Positions 43,769 through 52,596 of a stretch of DNA of 64,000 bases are shown here, piece by piece. The notes under the pieces were generated by a model. That model saw only the letters and a program-made list of their open reading frames with translations. It did not search any database and was not told the DNA's origin. Positions within the stretch are counted from its first letter, which is position 1. Each line of letters opens with the position of its first letter. This DNA comes from JBMNEH01 sp050948665 (GTDB lineage Bacteria > Bacillota > Clostridia > Christensenellales > UMGS416), in the NCBI GenBank assembly GCA_050948665.1, contig JBMNEH010000001.1, positions 372,001-436,000 of the forward strand, given 5' to 3'. The position numbers were made by a program, and so were the translations under genes.

Positions 43769-45203
43769 GGTGATCTGGTCGCCCCAGCCCCGGCAGGAGA
43801 CGTTCATGGGACGGGGAGAGGACGAGGCGCTGTACGGGGGCGCCGCGGGGGGCGGGAAATCCGACGCGCTGCTGATGGAGGCGCTGCGGCAGGCGGAGAA
43901 GCCGCGGTACCGGGCGCTGATCCTGCGGAAGACCTACAAGGAGCTGTCCGAGCTGATCGACAGGAGCCGGGAGCTGTATCCCCGGGCTTTTCCGGGGGCA
44001 AAGTACAATGTCATGTCGCACAGGTGGACGTTTCTGAGCGGGGCGACCATCGAGTTCGGGGGGATGCAGCACGCCAAGGACCGGATACGGTACCAGGGGC
44101 GGAGCTACGCCTACATCGCCTTTGACGAGCTGACGCACTTCACGTTCGAGGAGTACGACTACATGCGGAGCCGGAACCGGACGCGGAGCCGGGAGGTGGA
44201 GTGCTATATCCGGGCCAGCGCCAACCCGGGCGGGGTGGGGCATTCCTGGGTGAAGGACATGTTCGTCAGCCCGGCGCCGGCGGAGGAGACCATCTGGGAG
44301 AGGGTGGAGTACCGGGACAACAGGGGCAGGGAGCGCATAAGCTGGGTTTCCCGGGCGTTCATCCCGGCGACGGTGTGGGACAACCCCAAGCTGCTGGAGG
44401 CGAATCCGCGGTATATCGAGCGGCTGGCGGCGATGGGGGAGGCGGAGAAGCGGGCGCTGCTGTACGGGGACTGGGACGCATTCAGCGGGCAGGTCTTCCG
44501 GGAATGGCGGGACGACCCCGCCCATTACAAGGACGGGCTGTACAGCCACGTGATCGACCCCATCCCCGTCCCGGGGCACTGGAAGGTATGGCGGAGCTTC
44601 GACTGGGGATACGCCCGGCCCTTTTCGGTGGGGTGGTACACCATCGACCCCGGCGGCTGCATCTACCGGATCGCGGAGTATTACGGCTGCCGGAAGGACC
44701 GGCCGAATACCGGGCTGGAGATGGACCCGGCGGAGGTGGCGGCCGAAATCCGGGCGATGGAGACGCAGCACCCGCTGCTGGAGGGGAGGAAAATATTAGG
44801 GGTGGCGGACCCCAGCATCTGGGATTCCCAGACGGGGCAGAGCACCGCCGGGCTGATGGCGGCGGCGCCCAACTTTATTTACTTCGAGCCGGGGGACAAC
44901 GCGCGGATCGCGGGGAAGATGCAGCTGCATTACCGACTAAAGTTTGACCAGAAGGGGCGGAGCCTGTTCAAGGTGTTCTCCACCTGCACGGAGTGCATAC
45001 GGACGCTGCCGGCGCTGGTGTACAGCCAGCGCGCCGTGGAGGACGTGGACACCGACGGGGAGGACCATATCTATGACGAGCTGCGCTACGCGATACAGAC
45101 CCACCCGGTAACGGCGGAGCAGCTGCGGCAGAAGCCGGGGTACCGGTATATCTTCGACCCGCTGGAGCTGACGCCGGGGCGGAAGAAAATCTACGGGAGG
45201 TAG
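43761..45203 (+). CDS. Phage terminase large subunit
   Basis: A 480-residue DNA-packaging motor. The ATPase part has Walker A GGAAGGGKS (26-34, K33) and Walker B IAFDE (D122, E123). The RNase H-like nuclease has D281 (SFDWGYA), D350 (VADPSIWD) and D439 (YDELRYA). All needed residues are present, so the protein looks functional. Full length for the Terminase_6-type family. Two CRISPR spacers in the array upstream encode peptides resembling segments of this protein (around residues 50-60 and 238-248). Confidence 0.93.
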   Translation: MGEVIWSPQPRQETFMGRGEDEALYGGAAGGGKSDALLMEALRQAEKPRYRALILRKTYKELSELIDRSRELYPRAFPGAKYNVMSHRWTFLSGATIEFGGMQHAKDRIRYQGRSYAYIAFDELTHFTFEEYDYMRSRNRTRSREVECYIRASANPGGVGHSWVKDMFVSPAPAEETIWERVEYRDNRGRERISWVSRAFIPATVWDNPKLLEANPRYIERLAAMGEAEKRALLYGDWDAFSGQVFREWRDDPAHYKDGLYSHVIDPIPVPGHWKVWRSFDWGYARPFSVGWYTIDPGGCIYRIAEYYGCRKDRPNTGLEMDPAEVAAEIRAMETQHPLLEGRKILGVADPSIWDSQTGQSTAGLMAAAPNFIYFEPGDNARIAGKMQLHYRLKFDQKGRSLFKVFSTCTECIRTLPALVYSQRAVEDVDTDGEDHIYDELRYAIQTHPVTAEQLRQKPGYRYIFDPLELTPGRKKIYGR

Positions 45204-45206
45204 GAC

Positions 45207-47063
45207 ATGAGCGAAAACAAACAGCCGGAGGATCGGCGGGCGCCGATCGGCGCGGAGGAGGTAAGGAAGGCGCGGAAGACGCTGGAGGAGTACGCGGCGG
45301 GGAAGCGGGAGACCGACACCCGGATCATCCAGAACGAGCTGTGGAGCAGGATGGCCCAGGACGAGCTGCATCACGCCGACCATGAGGGGAACCCGACGGA
45401 CCCGGCGATCCCCAGCGCGTACGCGCTGAACTCACTGCACAACTTCCACGCCGACCTGATGACGGCGTTTCCGGGGTTCGACCTGACGCCGAGGGAGGAG
45501 ACCGACAAGGCCGACGCCGACCTGCTGCGGCAGGTGCTGCCGGTGGTGCTGGACAGGGCGGACTTCCGGCAGGCATACAGCGCGGCGGGCTGGGATTACG
45601 GAAAAAAGGGGACGGGGATCTTCGGCATCTTCTGGGACCCGGCCAGGGAGAACGGGCTGGGGGACATCTCCATCAAGGCGGTGGACCCGCTGCGGATCTA
45701 CCCGGAGCCGGGTATCAGGGAGCTGCAGCACTCCCGGAACGTGTTCGTGCTGGAGGCCATCGACGGGGAGACGCTGCGGGAGGCGTTCCCGGAGATGGAG
45801 GAGGGTAAGGGCGAGGACAGCAACGCCATGCGGGACTACGTACAGACCGACAGCCGGCAGAAGGAGCGCAAAAAGCTGGTGGTGGACTGGTACTACAAAA
45901 AAGCCGGGAAGCTGCATTTCTGCAAGTTCAGCGGGGAGACGGTGCTGTTCGCGACGGAGAACGAGCCGGAGGAGTACCCGGAGGGCTGGCTGGCCCACGG
46001 CCTGTACCCCTTTGAGTTCGTGACGATGTACCCCTTCGCGGATTCGTTGTTCGGGCTGGGGAAGATGGACCTCTGCCGGCCGCCGCAGAAGTATATCGAC
46101 GGGCTGGGCAGGGCGATCATGCGGAACGCCCTGCAGGCGACCAACCCCCGGATCGTCATCAAGGAGGGGCTGGACATCAATGAGAAGGACCTGACGGACC
46201 CGGAGAAGAGCGTAGTGCGGGCGGCGGGGATGGGGAACCTCAGGGACGCGGTGCAGGAGCTGCGGACGGACCCGCTTTCCGGGAACGTCATAGAGGTGTA
46301 CAGCATGAAGGTCCAGGAGCTGAAGGAGACCTCCGGGAACCGGGATTTTGTCTCCGGCGGGACGACCGGCGGGGTCTCCACCGCCACGGGGATCATGGCG
46401 CTGCAGGAAAGCGGGATGAAGGTCAACAACGACGCCATCAGCGCCATGCACCAGGCGGCCAAGCGGATGGCGGAGCAGGCGCTGCACCTGATGGGGCAGT
46501 TTTATACCGAGACGCGGTATTTCAGGATCATAGGGCCGGGGGGCGAGGAGGAGTACCGGCAGGCGGTGCTTTCCCGGGCGCTGGCGCCGCAGACCGCCAT
46601 CGACCCGGTGACGGCGCGGGAGACCAGCCGGGTGCCGGTATACGATATCCGGGTAACGCCGCAGAAGGACACGCCGATCAACGCCTACGCGCGGAACGAG
46701 CGGGCGGAACGGCTGTACGGGATGGGATTCTTTTCCCCGGCCAACGCCGAGGTGGCGCTGGCCGCGCTGGAGATGATGGAGTTTGACGGGATCGAGCGGG
46801 TGAAAACCATGATCCGGAAGAACGCCGACACCATGAGGCTGCTGCAGGAGATGGCGCTCCAGCTTGACCGGCTGCTGGGCGGGAACATGTACAGCGCTCA
46901 GGTGGCCCAGCGGTACGGGCTGGCGCCGCCCATGATGCCGGCGGGGCGGCTGCCGGGGGGCCGGACGGCGGAAGAGGAGGCCAGGATCGAGCGGGGCGGG
47001 ATCGCCGGGCGGCGGGCGCGGCTGGAGCGGAGCCTGGACGAAGTCAAGCAGGGGAACCCATGA
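45207..47063 (+). CDS. Phage portal protein
   Basis: A 618-residue protein that would form the DNA entry ring of a capsid. It follows the large terminase by three bases. Characteristic portal features are GTGIFGIFWDPARENGLGDI, VDPLRIYPEPG, the central YPFADSLFGLGKMDLCRPPQ, and a long helical C-terminal part (AISAMHQAAKRMAEQALHLM) that makes the crown. A spacer at 37985 encodes EPANYPNGWYE, similar to EPEEYPEGWLA here. Overlaps the following Prp-like gene (ATGA). Confidence 0.85.
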   Translation: MSENKQPEDRRAPIGAEEVRKARKTLEEYAAGKRETDTRIIQNELWSRMAQDELHHADHEGNPTDPAIPSAYALNSLHNFHADLMTAFPGFDLTPREETDKADADLLRQVLPVVLDRADFRQAYSAAGWDYGKKGTGIFGIFWDPARENGLGDISIKAVDPLRIYPEPGIRELQHSRNVFVLEAIDGETLREAFPEMEEGKGEDSNAMRDYVQTDSRQKERKKLVVDWYYKKAGKLHFCKFSGETVLFATENEPEEYPEGWLAHGLYPFEFVTMYPFADSLFGLGKMDLCRPPQKYIDGLGRAIMRNALQATNPRIVIKEGLDINEKDLTDPEKSVVRAAGMGNLRDAVQELRTDPLSGNVIEVYSMKVQELKETSGNRDFVSGGTTGGVSTATGIMALQESGMKVNNDAISAMHQAAKRMAEQALHLMGQFYTETRYFRIIGPGGEEEYRQAVLSRALAPQTAIDPVTARETSRVPVYDIRVTPQKDTPINAYARNERAERLYGMGFFSPANAEVALAALEMMEFDGIERVKTMIRKNADTMRLLQEMALQLDRLLGGNMYSAQVAQRYGLAPPMMPAGRLPGGRTAEEEARIERGGIAGRRARLERSLDEVKQGNP

Positions 47064-47356
47064 CGCGGATAGAGATCCTGCCGGAGGGGCAGACCTTCCG
47101 GCTGACGGCGGAGGGACACGCCGGGGGGATGGAGGGGGATACGGACGCGGTCTGCGCGGCGGTATCCGGGAGCCTGATCGCCTTCGCCGCCTGGCTGGGA
47201 AAACAGGGACTGCTGGAGGCGTATGAGACGGGGGAGGGGCGGCTGCGGATGGCATGGAGGGACGGGGACGGAACCAGCATCCCGGTACTGGATTATCTGA
47301 TGACGGAATGGAGGATGATCGGGGCGCGGTACCCGGGCACGGTGGAGGTCGTGTAG
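47060..47356 (+). CDS. Prp-like cysteine protease in phage morphogenesis position
   Basis: A 98-residue protein of the ribosomal-processing cysteine protease (Prp) family. The catalytic pair is H20 (EGHAGG) and C32 (DAVCAAVS), 12 residues apart as in Staphylococcus aureus Prp (H22/C34). Cellular Prp trims the N-terminus of ribosomal protein L27, and in some phages a Prp acts on capsid or scaffold proteins. Here it follows the portal with an ATGA overlap, which suggests a capsid-maturation protease, but no capsid gene follows. Its last ~60 codons are duplicated at 52101-52279. Confidence 0.8.
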   Translation: MTRIEILPEGQTFRLTAEGHAGGMEGDTDAVCAAVSGSLIAFAAWLGKQGLLEAYETGEGRLRMAWRDGDGTSIPVLDYLMTEWRMIGARYPGTVEVV

Positions 47357-47511
47357 GATCCTTCAAAGCAACAGCGGGAGCGCCGGAAACGGCGCTTTTC
47401 TTATGCCCTCCCGGCGCGGGGGAGGCGAACTTCGGAGGGCGGCGGGATTTGGAGGGAGAACCCCCGCCTCAGCGGCCGGAAGGCATGGGGGAAGGCATGG
47501 AATAGATCAAG
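47174..47511 (+). repeat. Direct repeat A, left copy (3' end of Prp-like gene, terminator and dispersed repeat)
   Basis: This ~340-bp segment recurs at 52101-52422 in the same orientation. The two copies are near-identical over the shared core, with a few substitutions and small indels at the left edge. Together they bracket the glycosyltransferase gene. Confidence 0.9.
47380..47402 (+). terminator. Terminator after the Prp-like gene
   Basis: Stem GCGCCG/CGGCGC with a GAAA loop is followed by TTTTCTT, 24 bases after the stop. Confidence 0.82.
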
Positions 47512-47519
47512 GGGGAGGG
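47457..47519 (+). repeat. Dispersed intergenic repeat, copy 4 (short form)
   Basis: CCCCCGCCTCAGCGGCCGG is followed by AAGGCATGGGGGAAGGCATG and AATAGATCAAGG. The middle segment of the long form is missing. Confidence 0.8.
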
Positions 47520-47929
47520 ATGAAGCTTCCTTCATCCGCTCCGCGCGGTTCTTGCCGTATATGGACTTGAACAATAAGAAGTTCCGTCAGTTCTGTTGAG
47601 AAGGTTGAAATTTCCGGGATCTTCAGTATCTTTGTTCCGTATTTACCCGGATTTTGATGTATCTTTCCGCAATTTCCCATTCCAGTGACACCTTTCCCCA
47701 AACGGCAAAAAACGCGTTCTTGCTGAATCCGGCAGATGCATGACGCTCGCCATCACCGGCTAGCGGAAGAACAGCGGAAAGCAATTGACAGAAGCACAAA
47801 AACTTGTTAAAATTTTGGAAAAGGGAAATTCTGACGCCGCACTTCAATACGCGCTGACAATTCTGGAAATATCAGCTCCTGCGCTATTAACATTCGAAAC
47901 CATTTAATAGTACGGAGGAAAATAGAACC

Positions 47930-50900
47930 ATGAAAAAATATGGGGAACTATTTAAACTGCAAATTAGAAAAATTAAAAAAATAATTCTAAGGATACGGGA
48001 CAGGACCAATATAAAAAGGATACTGAAAGAGAAACTCTTTGATATCGATTATTATAACCGGCGGTATCACAAGAATTTTTCTGAGCCCGAAGGTCTCGAA
48101 CACTATCTGTCCATAGGTTGGAAGGAAGGGAAAAACCCATCCTCCGCTTTCCACACGAAAAGCTATCTTGATATGTATCTGGATGTAGCAGCAGCGGATA
48201 TCTGTCCGCTTTGGCATTACATTGTTTATGGGAAAAAAGAGCGGCGGGAAATCCGCCCGGATGAATCTCAAGACGTCTATTCCGAAGGCTATTCCGAAGG
48301 TATTTATAAGAAGGATAAATTCGTTTTCCCAATTTACTTTGTTGAGACCTCTCAAGCGCTGGAAACACTTAATGGTAAGGAAGGCCTGTTTTGCATCGGT
48401 TCCGCTGAATCACAAGCAGCGGAGTTTCTGCTTTCCCAAACAGAACGATTCTATGATGAATCCGTGATGGCTTTGGTATGCATGGAAGGCGGAGACATTT
48501 CGGATGGATTATACAGCGCCAATACACTGGTGTCTCATCTCACCAACCCTGATACATTTACAATCAAACGCGAAAACTGCCTTTTCCGGGGTTGCGCGGA
48601 CGCCTTGAAACAGCGGCCCCGGATTTGGGACAGTGACTATTCATTTACAACGTATTTTCTGGAAAACGTATCCGCGGGCAAAGTCTATGTGTTCCAGCGG
48701 GAGGATCCGCAGGGGGAGAAAGAAATTATGGTTCCCCGGGAGGAACGGATTCAACGCTTTCATTATATTACCCGGAACTACTATCTGGAGCCTAATTTTA
48801 TTACCTCATATTTCCGCACGCTTTGCGCTCACGCAGGGATCGAAGAGGATCAGCGGTTCCGACGCGAATTGCTTCGAAAGATGAATCGAACCAACAACCG
48901 TGTCATGATCAGCTTGTATTCCTTTTCTAACGGCGGCGGCGAGATACAGCCCATCCGTCTGGCTAACGAACTGAAAAAAGAGGGTATCAGTGTAGTTGTC
49001 CATGTTTTCAGTCTGGAAGATTCAGCCGCCGCTATCCGCCGCTGTCTGCGTTTTGACATACCCGTGATTTATACTCAGAACGGGGAAACCCTGTCACGAG
49101 AAATTGATTCTCTTGCCATCGACTGTGTCAATACGCATCATTGCAATTGTTATGTTTTGGTAAGCTCTATCTATTCGCCCCGATTTAATCATGTCGCCAC
49201 CTCTCACGGGATGTTTGATGCCATGGCATCGAAAGAAGTAAAATATTTGCACGACTACGTTCTAAAGGACAAGGTGGATTACTGGACCTATGTTGCTGAT
49301 AAGAATATAGAATCCTTTCACAAGGCAGGGATGTATGAGAAAGCGCGATTCAGCAAGATCCCCAATGGCATTGAGACGCAGAACAATATTCTCCCGGTAA
49401 ATCTCGAGGAAATCGGCATACCAAAGGATTCTTTTGTAATTTGTCTCGCCAGCCGGGCGGTTGCGGAAAAGGGTTGGTCGGAAGCTATTGAAGCCGTGAA
49501 AAAGGCCCGGAAGAAAAGCGACGCAGATATCCGTCTGGTTCTTGTGGGAGACGGCCCTGTTTACGACCAAATCCGTGAAGAACACCCGGACTATGTTTAT
49601 CCGGTAGGATTGCAGAGCAATGTGCTATCCTGGTTTTCTGCAGCGGATGTCTGCATTCTGCCCACCTATTATTCCGGTGAGAGTTTCCCTTTAACCATTG
49701 TGGAGGCTCTTCAGTGCGGGAAGCCCATCATTGCGACGGATATTGGTGAGATTTCGAAAATGATTTCCGATGGCGTCCACAACGCGGGAGTGCTGCTGAC
49801 CCTGAAAATGGGCCGTATATCTGCGGACGAGCTGATGGGCAAAATCATTTTTATGATCAACAATCCCTCCGCCAGAGAATTCTACTCTTCTATCGCGAAA
49901 AAAATCCGCGGAAACTTTGATATTCAAAAGGTCGCGGAACAATATTTGGACGTTTACAAAGCGAAGGAAACCCCGCACTACCAGCATTACCACGCGGCAA
50001 TGGCCCGAATGAAGCTGGTATTCATGAGTGAATACCATCCGAAGCTCTGTCCCAAGGTCTCCATTATTGTACCGAATTACAACTACGCCCGGTTCCTGCA
50101 TCGCAGGTTGGAATGCGTGTACGGCCAGACCTATCGGAATTTTGAGGTTATTTTACTGGACGACTGCTCTACTGACAATAGCCGGGAGCTTCTGGAGCGA
50201 TATCAAAGGGAGTATCCGGAAAGAACCGTGACTGCCTTCAATACAGAAAACCTTGGTGTTTTCGGTCAATGGAAAAAGGGAATGTCTCTGGCTACAGGAG
50301 AACTGTGCTGGATCGCCGAGACGGATGACTGGTGTGAGAATACATTCCTGGAGTGTCTGGTTCCTTTGATGCTGGAACCGGATGTCCGGATTGCCTACGC
50401 AAAATATATCTATGCCCAGGATGAAACTCACATCTTCCCTCATGCCTATGAAAACTACACGGCGTTCCTTGGCCAGGGAAAAAACAAATACTCTTACATT
50501 CAGGACGCCGATGATGAGGTCCATCAAGCCCTGGGATTTCGCAATATACTGGTAAACGTATCCGGCCTGATTTTTGCCCGTCCCCAAAATCTTGAGTCCG
50601 TATGCACACCGGAATGGATTTCCATGAAGATCTGCGGAGACTGGATGTTCTATCTGACTCTGTTGAAATACGGCCGGATCGCCTACTGTAAGGATGTTCA
50701 TTCCTATTTCCGGATCTCCTCCGGGGAGTCCAGCGCCGGAACCAGCACCTACGTTAAGGACTCATATTACCAGGAGCACGCCCAAATCATGGCATTCCTG
50801 AAACATAATTATAGTTTTACCCATGAAGAACTGTCAATTTTCCGAGGCTTTGTCCAGGATCATTGCAACGCTCTGAATATTACCCAAGATCGAAAGAACG

Positions 50901-52027
50901 AGTTGATCGAGCATCTGAGTATCAAATCCGTGGCATCGAAAGCTACTTGGGATATTCCCGGTATTTCCTTTGCAGAACTGCCATACTTCTTTGTGGAATC
51001 CGCCATGGAAAGTGACGAAACCGACCAAATGGCCTTTCGGCGCAGCGGCAATAATACCGGTAATCTGGTGTTTGTTGACGCTGCGAAAAAGCAGTGCCAA
51101 TTTGCTGAAACCATAGGGATTGGAGAAGCCGGATTCAGCGAGTTTTATGGCCGAAGCATTCTATGTCTTTCCAACTTGATTTTGTTCACGCGCGGCAATG
51201 ACCGCAATTTTGTAACTGTGTTGGAAAGGCTTTACAACGGCTTTGGAGGGCAAATCGTAATCCTGGGTTTGGGAAGTCAATCCACTTTCCCCGCGCAAAC
51301 TCCCTGTGAATTAGTGGAAACACTGACTTTTCATAAGATCGCTGTTTTGCGGAAACTCGCCTCTAAATCCCACACACTGGGCATTCGGGGACAATTTACT
51401 GCGGATTGCCTGGAGGAAATGAGTATCCGTAATTACCAGATCATCGGATGTCCTTCAATCTACCTTGAGGAAAGCTACGAGCATATGCGGGGTAAAAAGC
51501 CCTCTCTGGAGCGGCCATTGGTTACTTTCACCCGGAATGTAGCGGACGCTCCCTATAAGCCCTGGGAGTATGCACTGATGCAGACAGGCGCCAAATATCA
51601 TGCGGCATGGTGCAAGCAAGCCATGAGCGAATATCCCGGAGATTTGATCCAGAGGGGAGAACTTGATCCACAGATCGTGGATTGGGTCAACAGCAGCTGT
51701 CATATTTTCTACAACTGTGAAAAGTGGAGCCAGTGGCTGCGGGAGAGCGAATTTTCCCTGTGTTTTGGAAGCCGCTTTCACGGTAATATGATGGCTTTCC
51801 AGAACGGCATCCCCACTCTCTGGGTAAATCACGACAGCAGAACCGCGGAGCTGCTGGATTTCTTTCACCTTCCGTACGTGGATAAATCTCAGATCACCGA
51901 TGCTGACAGTGTAAAGAATCTGCTGGATTCATGTGATTATGATGATTTTTTAGCACACTATCCGAATCTTCGTAGACGCTATATCCAGTTCCTTAGAGAT
52001 AACGGAGTTATGTTGAAGAACTGGTAA
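47930..52027 (+). CDS. Three-module glycosyltransferase: GT4-type, GT2-type and polysaccharide pyruvyl transferase-like domains
   Basis: A 1365-residue cytoplasmic enzyme for surface polysaccharide assembly. Residues about 35-105 hold a tandem motif (YDNRRYHKN-type, HYLSIGWKEGKNPSSAF, PLWHYIVYGKKERRE) shared with the gene at 61535. Residues about 321-690 are a GT4 (GT-B fold) domain with ASRAVAEKGW and ESFPLTIVEALQCGKPI. Residues about 705-950 are a GT2 (GT-A fold) domain with SIIVPNYNYARFL, LDDCSTDNS and ETDDW. Residues about 1040-1350 resemble polysaccharide pyruvyl transferases (LGLGSQSTFP, FGSRFHGNMMAFQNGIPTLW). GC and codon use are visibly lower than in neighbours and the gene sits between direct repeats, so it is probably a transferred insert. 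The start follows ACGGAGG. Confidence 0.88.
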   Translation: MKKYGELFKLQIRKIKKIILRIRDRTNIKRILKEKLFDIDYYNRRYHKNFSEPEGLEHYLSIGWKEGKNPSSAFHTKSYLDMYLDVAAADICPLWHYIVYGKKERREIRPDESQDVYSEGYSEGIYKKDKFVFPIYFVETSQALETLNGKEGLFCIGSAESQAAEFLLSQTERFYDESVMALVCMEGGDISDGLYSANTLVSHLTNPDTFTIKRENCLFRGCADALKQRPRIWDSDYSFTTYFLENVSAGKVYVFQREDPQGEKEIMVPREERIQRFHYITRNYYLEPNFITSYFRTLCAHAGIEEDQRFRRELLRKMNRTNNRVMISLYSFSNGGGEIQPIRLANELKKEGISVVVHVFSLEDSAAAIRRCLRFDIPVIYTQNGETLSREIDSLAIDCVNTHHCNCYVLVSSIYSPRFNHVATSHGMFDAMASKEVKYLHDYVLKDKVDYWTYVADKNIESFHKAGMYEKARFSKIPNGIETQNNILPVNLEEIGIPKDSFVICLASRAVAEKGWSEAIEAVKKARKKSDADIRLVLVGDGPVYDQIREEHPDYVYPVGLQSNVLSWFSAADVCILPTYYSGESFPLTIVEALQCGKPIIATDIGEISKMISDGVHNAGVLLTLKMGRISADELMGKIIFMINNPSAREFYSSIAKKIRGNFDIQKVAEQYLDVYKAKETPHYQHYHAAMARMKLVFMSEYHPKLCPKVSIIVPNYNYARFLHRRLECVYGQTYRNFEVILLDDCSTDNSRELLERYQREYPERTVTAFNTENLGVFGQWKKGMSLATGELCWIAETDDWCENTFLECLVPLMLEPDVRIAYAKYIYAQDETHIFPHAYENYTAFLGQGKNKYSYIQDADDEVHQALGFRNILVNVSGLIFARPQNLESVCTPEWISMKICGDWMFYLTLLKYGRIAYCKDVHSYFRISSGESSAGTSTYVKDSYYQEHAQIMAFLKHNYSFTHEELSIFRGFVQDHCNALNITQDRKNELIEHLSIKSVASKATWDIPGISFAELPYFFVESAMESDETDQMAFRRSGNNTGNLVFVDAAKKQCQFAETIGIGEAGFSEFYGRSILCLSNLILFTRGNDRNFVTVLERLYNGFGGQIVILGLGSQSTFPAQTPCELVETLTFHKIAVLRKLASKSHTLGIRGQFTADCLEEMSIRNYQIIGCPSIYLEESYEHMRGKKPSLERPLVTFTRNVADAPYKPWEYALMQTGAKYHAAWCKQAMSEYPGDLIQRGELDPQIVDWVNSSCHIFYNCEKWSQWLRESEFSLCFGSRFHGNMMAFQNGIPTLWVNHDSRTAELLDFFHLPYVDKSQITDADSVKNLLDSCDYDDFLAHYPNLRRRYIQFLRDNGVMLKNW

Positions 52028-52100
52028 CAGGGCTAATCGCCCAATTTCAGAAAGAGGCACAATAGAAAAGCATCATCCTCGCCGGCGGGCGTCCGGAAGA

Positions 52101-52279
52101 CTGATCTCGCCGCCCGGCTGGAAAAACAGGGACAGCCGGAGGCGTATGAGACGGGGGAGGGGCGGCTGCGGATGGCATGGAGGGACGGGGACGGGACCAG
52201 CATCCCGGTACTGGATTATCTGCTGACGGAATGGAGGATGATCGGGGCGCGGTACCCGGGCACGGTGGAGGTCGTGTAG
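52101..52279 (+). pseudogene. Truncated 3' copy of the Prp-like protease gene
   Basis: This encodes the ending ETGEGRLRMAWRDGDGTSIP and TEWRMIGARYPGTVEVV, as in the gene at 47060. The first ~40 codons, including both catalytic residues, are missing, and no start or ribosome site is present. It is the by-product of the duplication that brackets the glycosyltransferase. Confidence 0.85.
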
Positions 52280-52302
52280 GATCCTTCAAAGCAAAAGCAG
52301 GA

Positions 52303-52325
52303 GCGCCGGACGCGGCGCTTTTTTT
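52303..52325 (+). terminator. Terminator, duplicate copy
   Basis: GCGCCG/CGGCGC stem followed by seven T. It is the counterpart of 47380-47402 with a changed loop (GACG) and a better T-tract. Confidence 0.8.
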
Positions 52326-52378
52326 ATGCCCTCCCGGCGCGGGGGAGGCGAACTTCGGAGGGCGGCGGGATTTGGAGG

Positions 52379-52424
52379 GAGAACCCCCGCCTCAGCGGCC
52401 GGAAGGCATGGAATAGATCAAGTG
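52379..52424 (+). repeat. Dispersed intergenic repeat, copy 5 (shortest form)
   Basis: CCCCCGCCTCAGCGGCCGG runs straight into AAGGCATGGAATAGATCAAG, as if one more GGAAGGCATG unit had been lost compared with copy 4. Confidence 0.75.
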
Positions 52425-52499
52425 TCAGAGGGAAAATCCCCACCTCAGCGGACGGAAGGCATAGGGGGAAGGTATGCAAGAGATCAAGCAGCGGAGGGT
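52425..52499 (+). repeat. Dispersed intergenic repeat, copy 6 (short form)
   Basis: Lies directly behind copy 5: CCCCACCTCAGCGGACGG, AAGGCATAGGGGGAAGGTAT, GCAAGAGATCAAGCAGCGG. A tandem arrangement of two copies. Confidence 0.78.
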
Positions 52500-52530
52500 A
52501 GAAGAGGATGGATTGGGAAGGGAAAAGATG

Positions 52531-52559
52531 TTGACAACTCAACAAATGTGTGGTACAGT
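52531..52559 (+). promoter_or_regulatory. marR promoter with overlapping inverted repeat
   Basis: TTGACA (52531-52536) and TACAGT (52554-52559) have a 17-bp spacer. The inverted repeat GTTGA-CAAC-TCAAC (52530-52542) covers the -35 box and is a plausible self-regulatory operator. Confidence 0.72.
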
Positions 52560-52596
52560 GCTTAGCGGCCGCGGACCGGAAGGGAGGACGGGATAC

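Larger units (their letters stand above)
47357..47929. other. 573-bp gap between Prp-like gene and glycosyltransferase
   Basis: It holds a terminator (47380-47402), a dispersed-repeat copy (47457-47519) and then ~400 bp of lower-GC DNA without a supported gene. The only signal near its end is the ribosome site of the glycosyltransferase (ACGGAGG). Confidence 0.6.
52101..52422 (+). repeat. Direct repeat A, right copy
   Basis: Near-identical to 47174-47511, including the last part of the Prp-like gene, the terminator and the start of a dispersed repeat. The two copies are about 4.6 kb apart. Confidence 0.9.
52028..52596. other. 569-bp gap between glycosyltransferase and MarR gene
   Basis: It holds the right copy of direct repeat A with a truncated Prp-like 3' end (52101-52279), a terminator, two dispersed-repeat copies and the marR promoter. 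No intact gene. Confidence 0.7.

Noticed and set aside
45432..47366. 644-codon minus-strand frame opposite the portal gene, and similar long shadows at 43476-44771 and 42653-43807
   Set aside because: The Arg/Pro/His-rich composition is typical of antisense frames in GC-rich DNA. The sense frames have clear phage domains.
47512..47847. Short minus-strand frames before the glycosyltransferase
   Set aside because: No ribosome site, domain or coding bias is visible. They overlap low-GC non-coding DNA near the repeat boundary.
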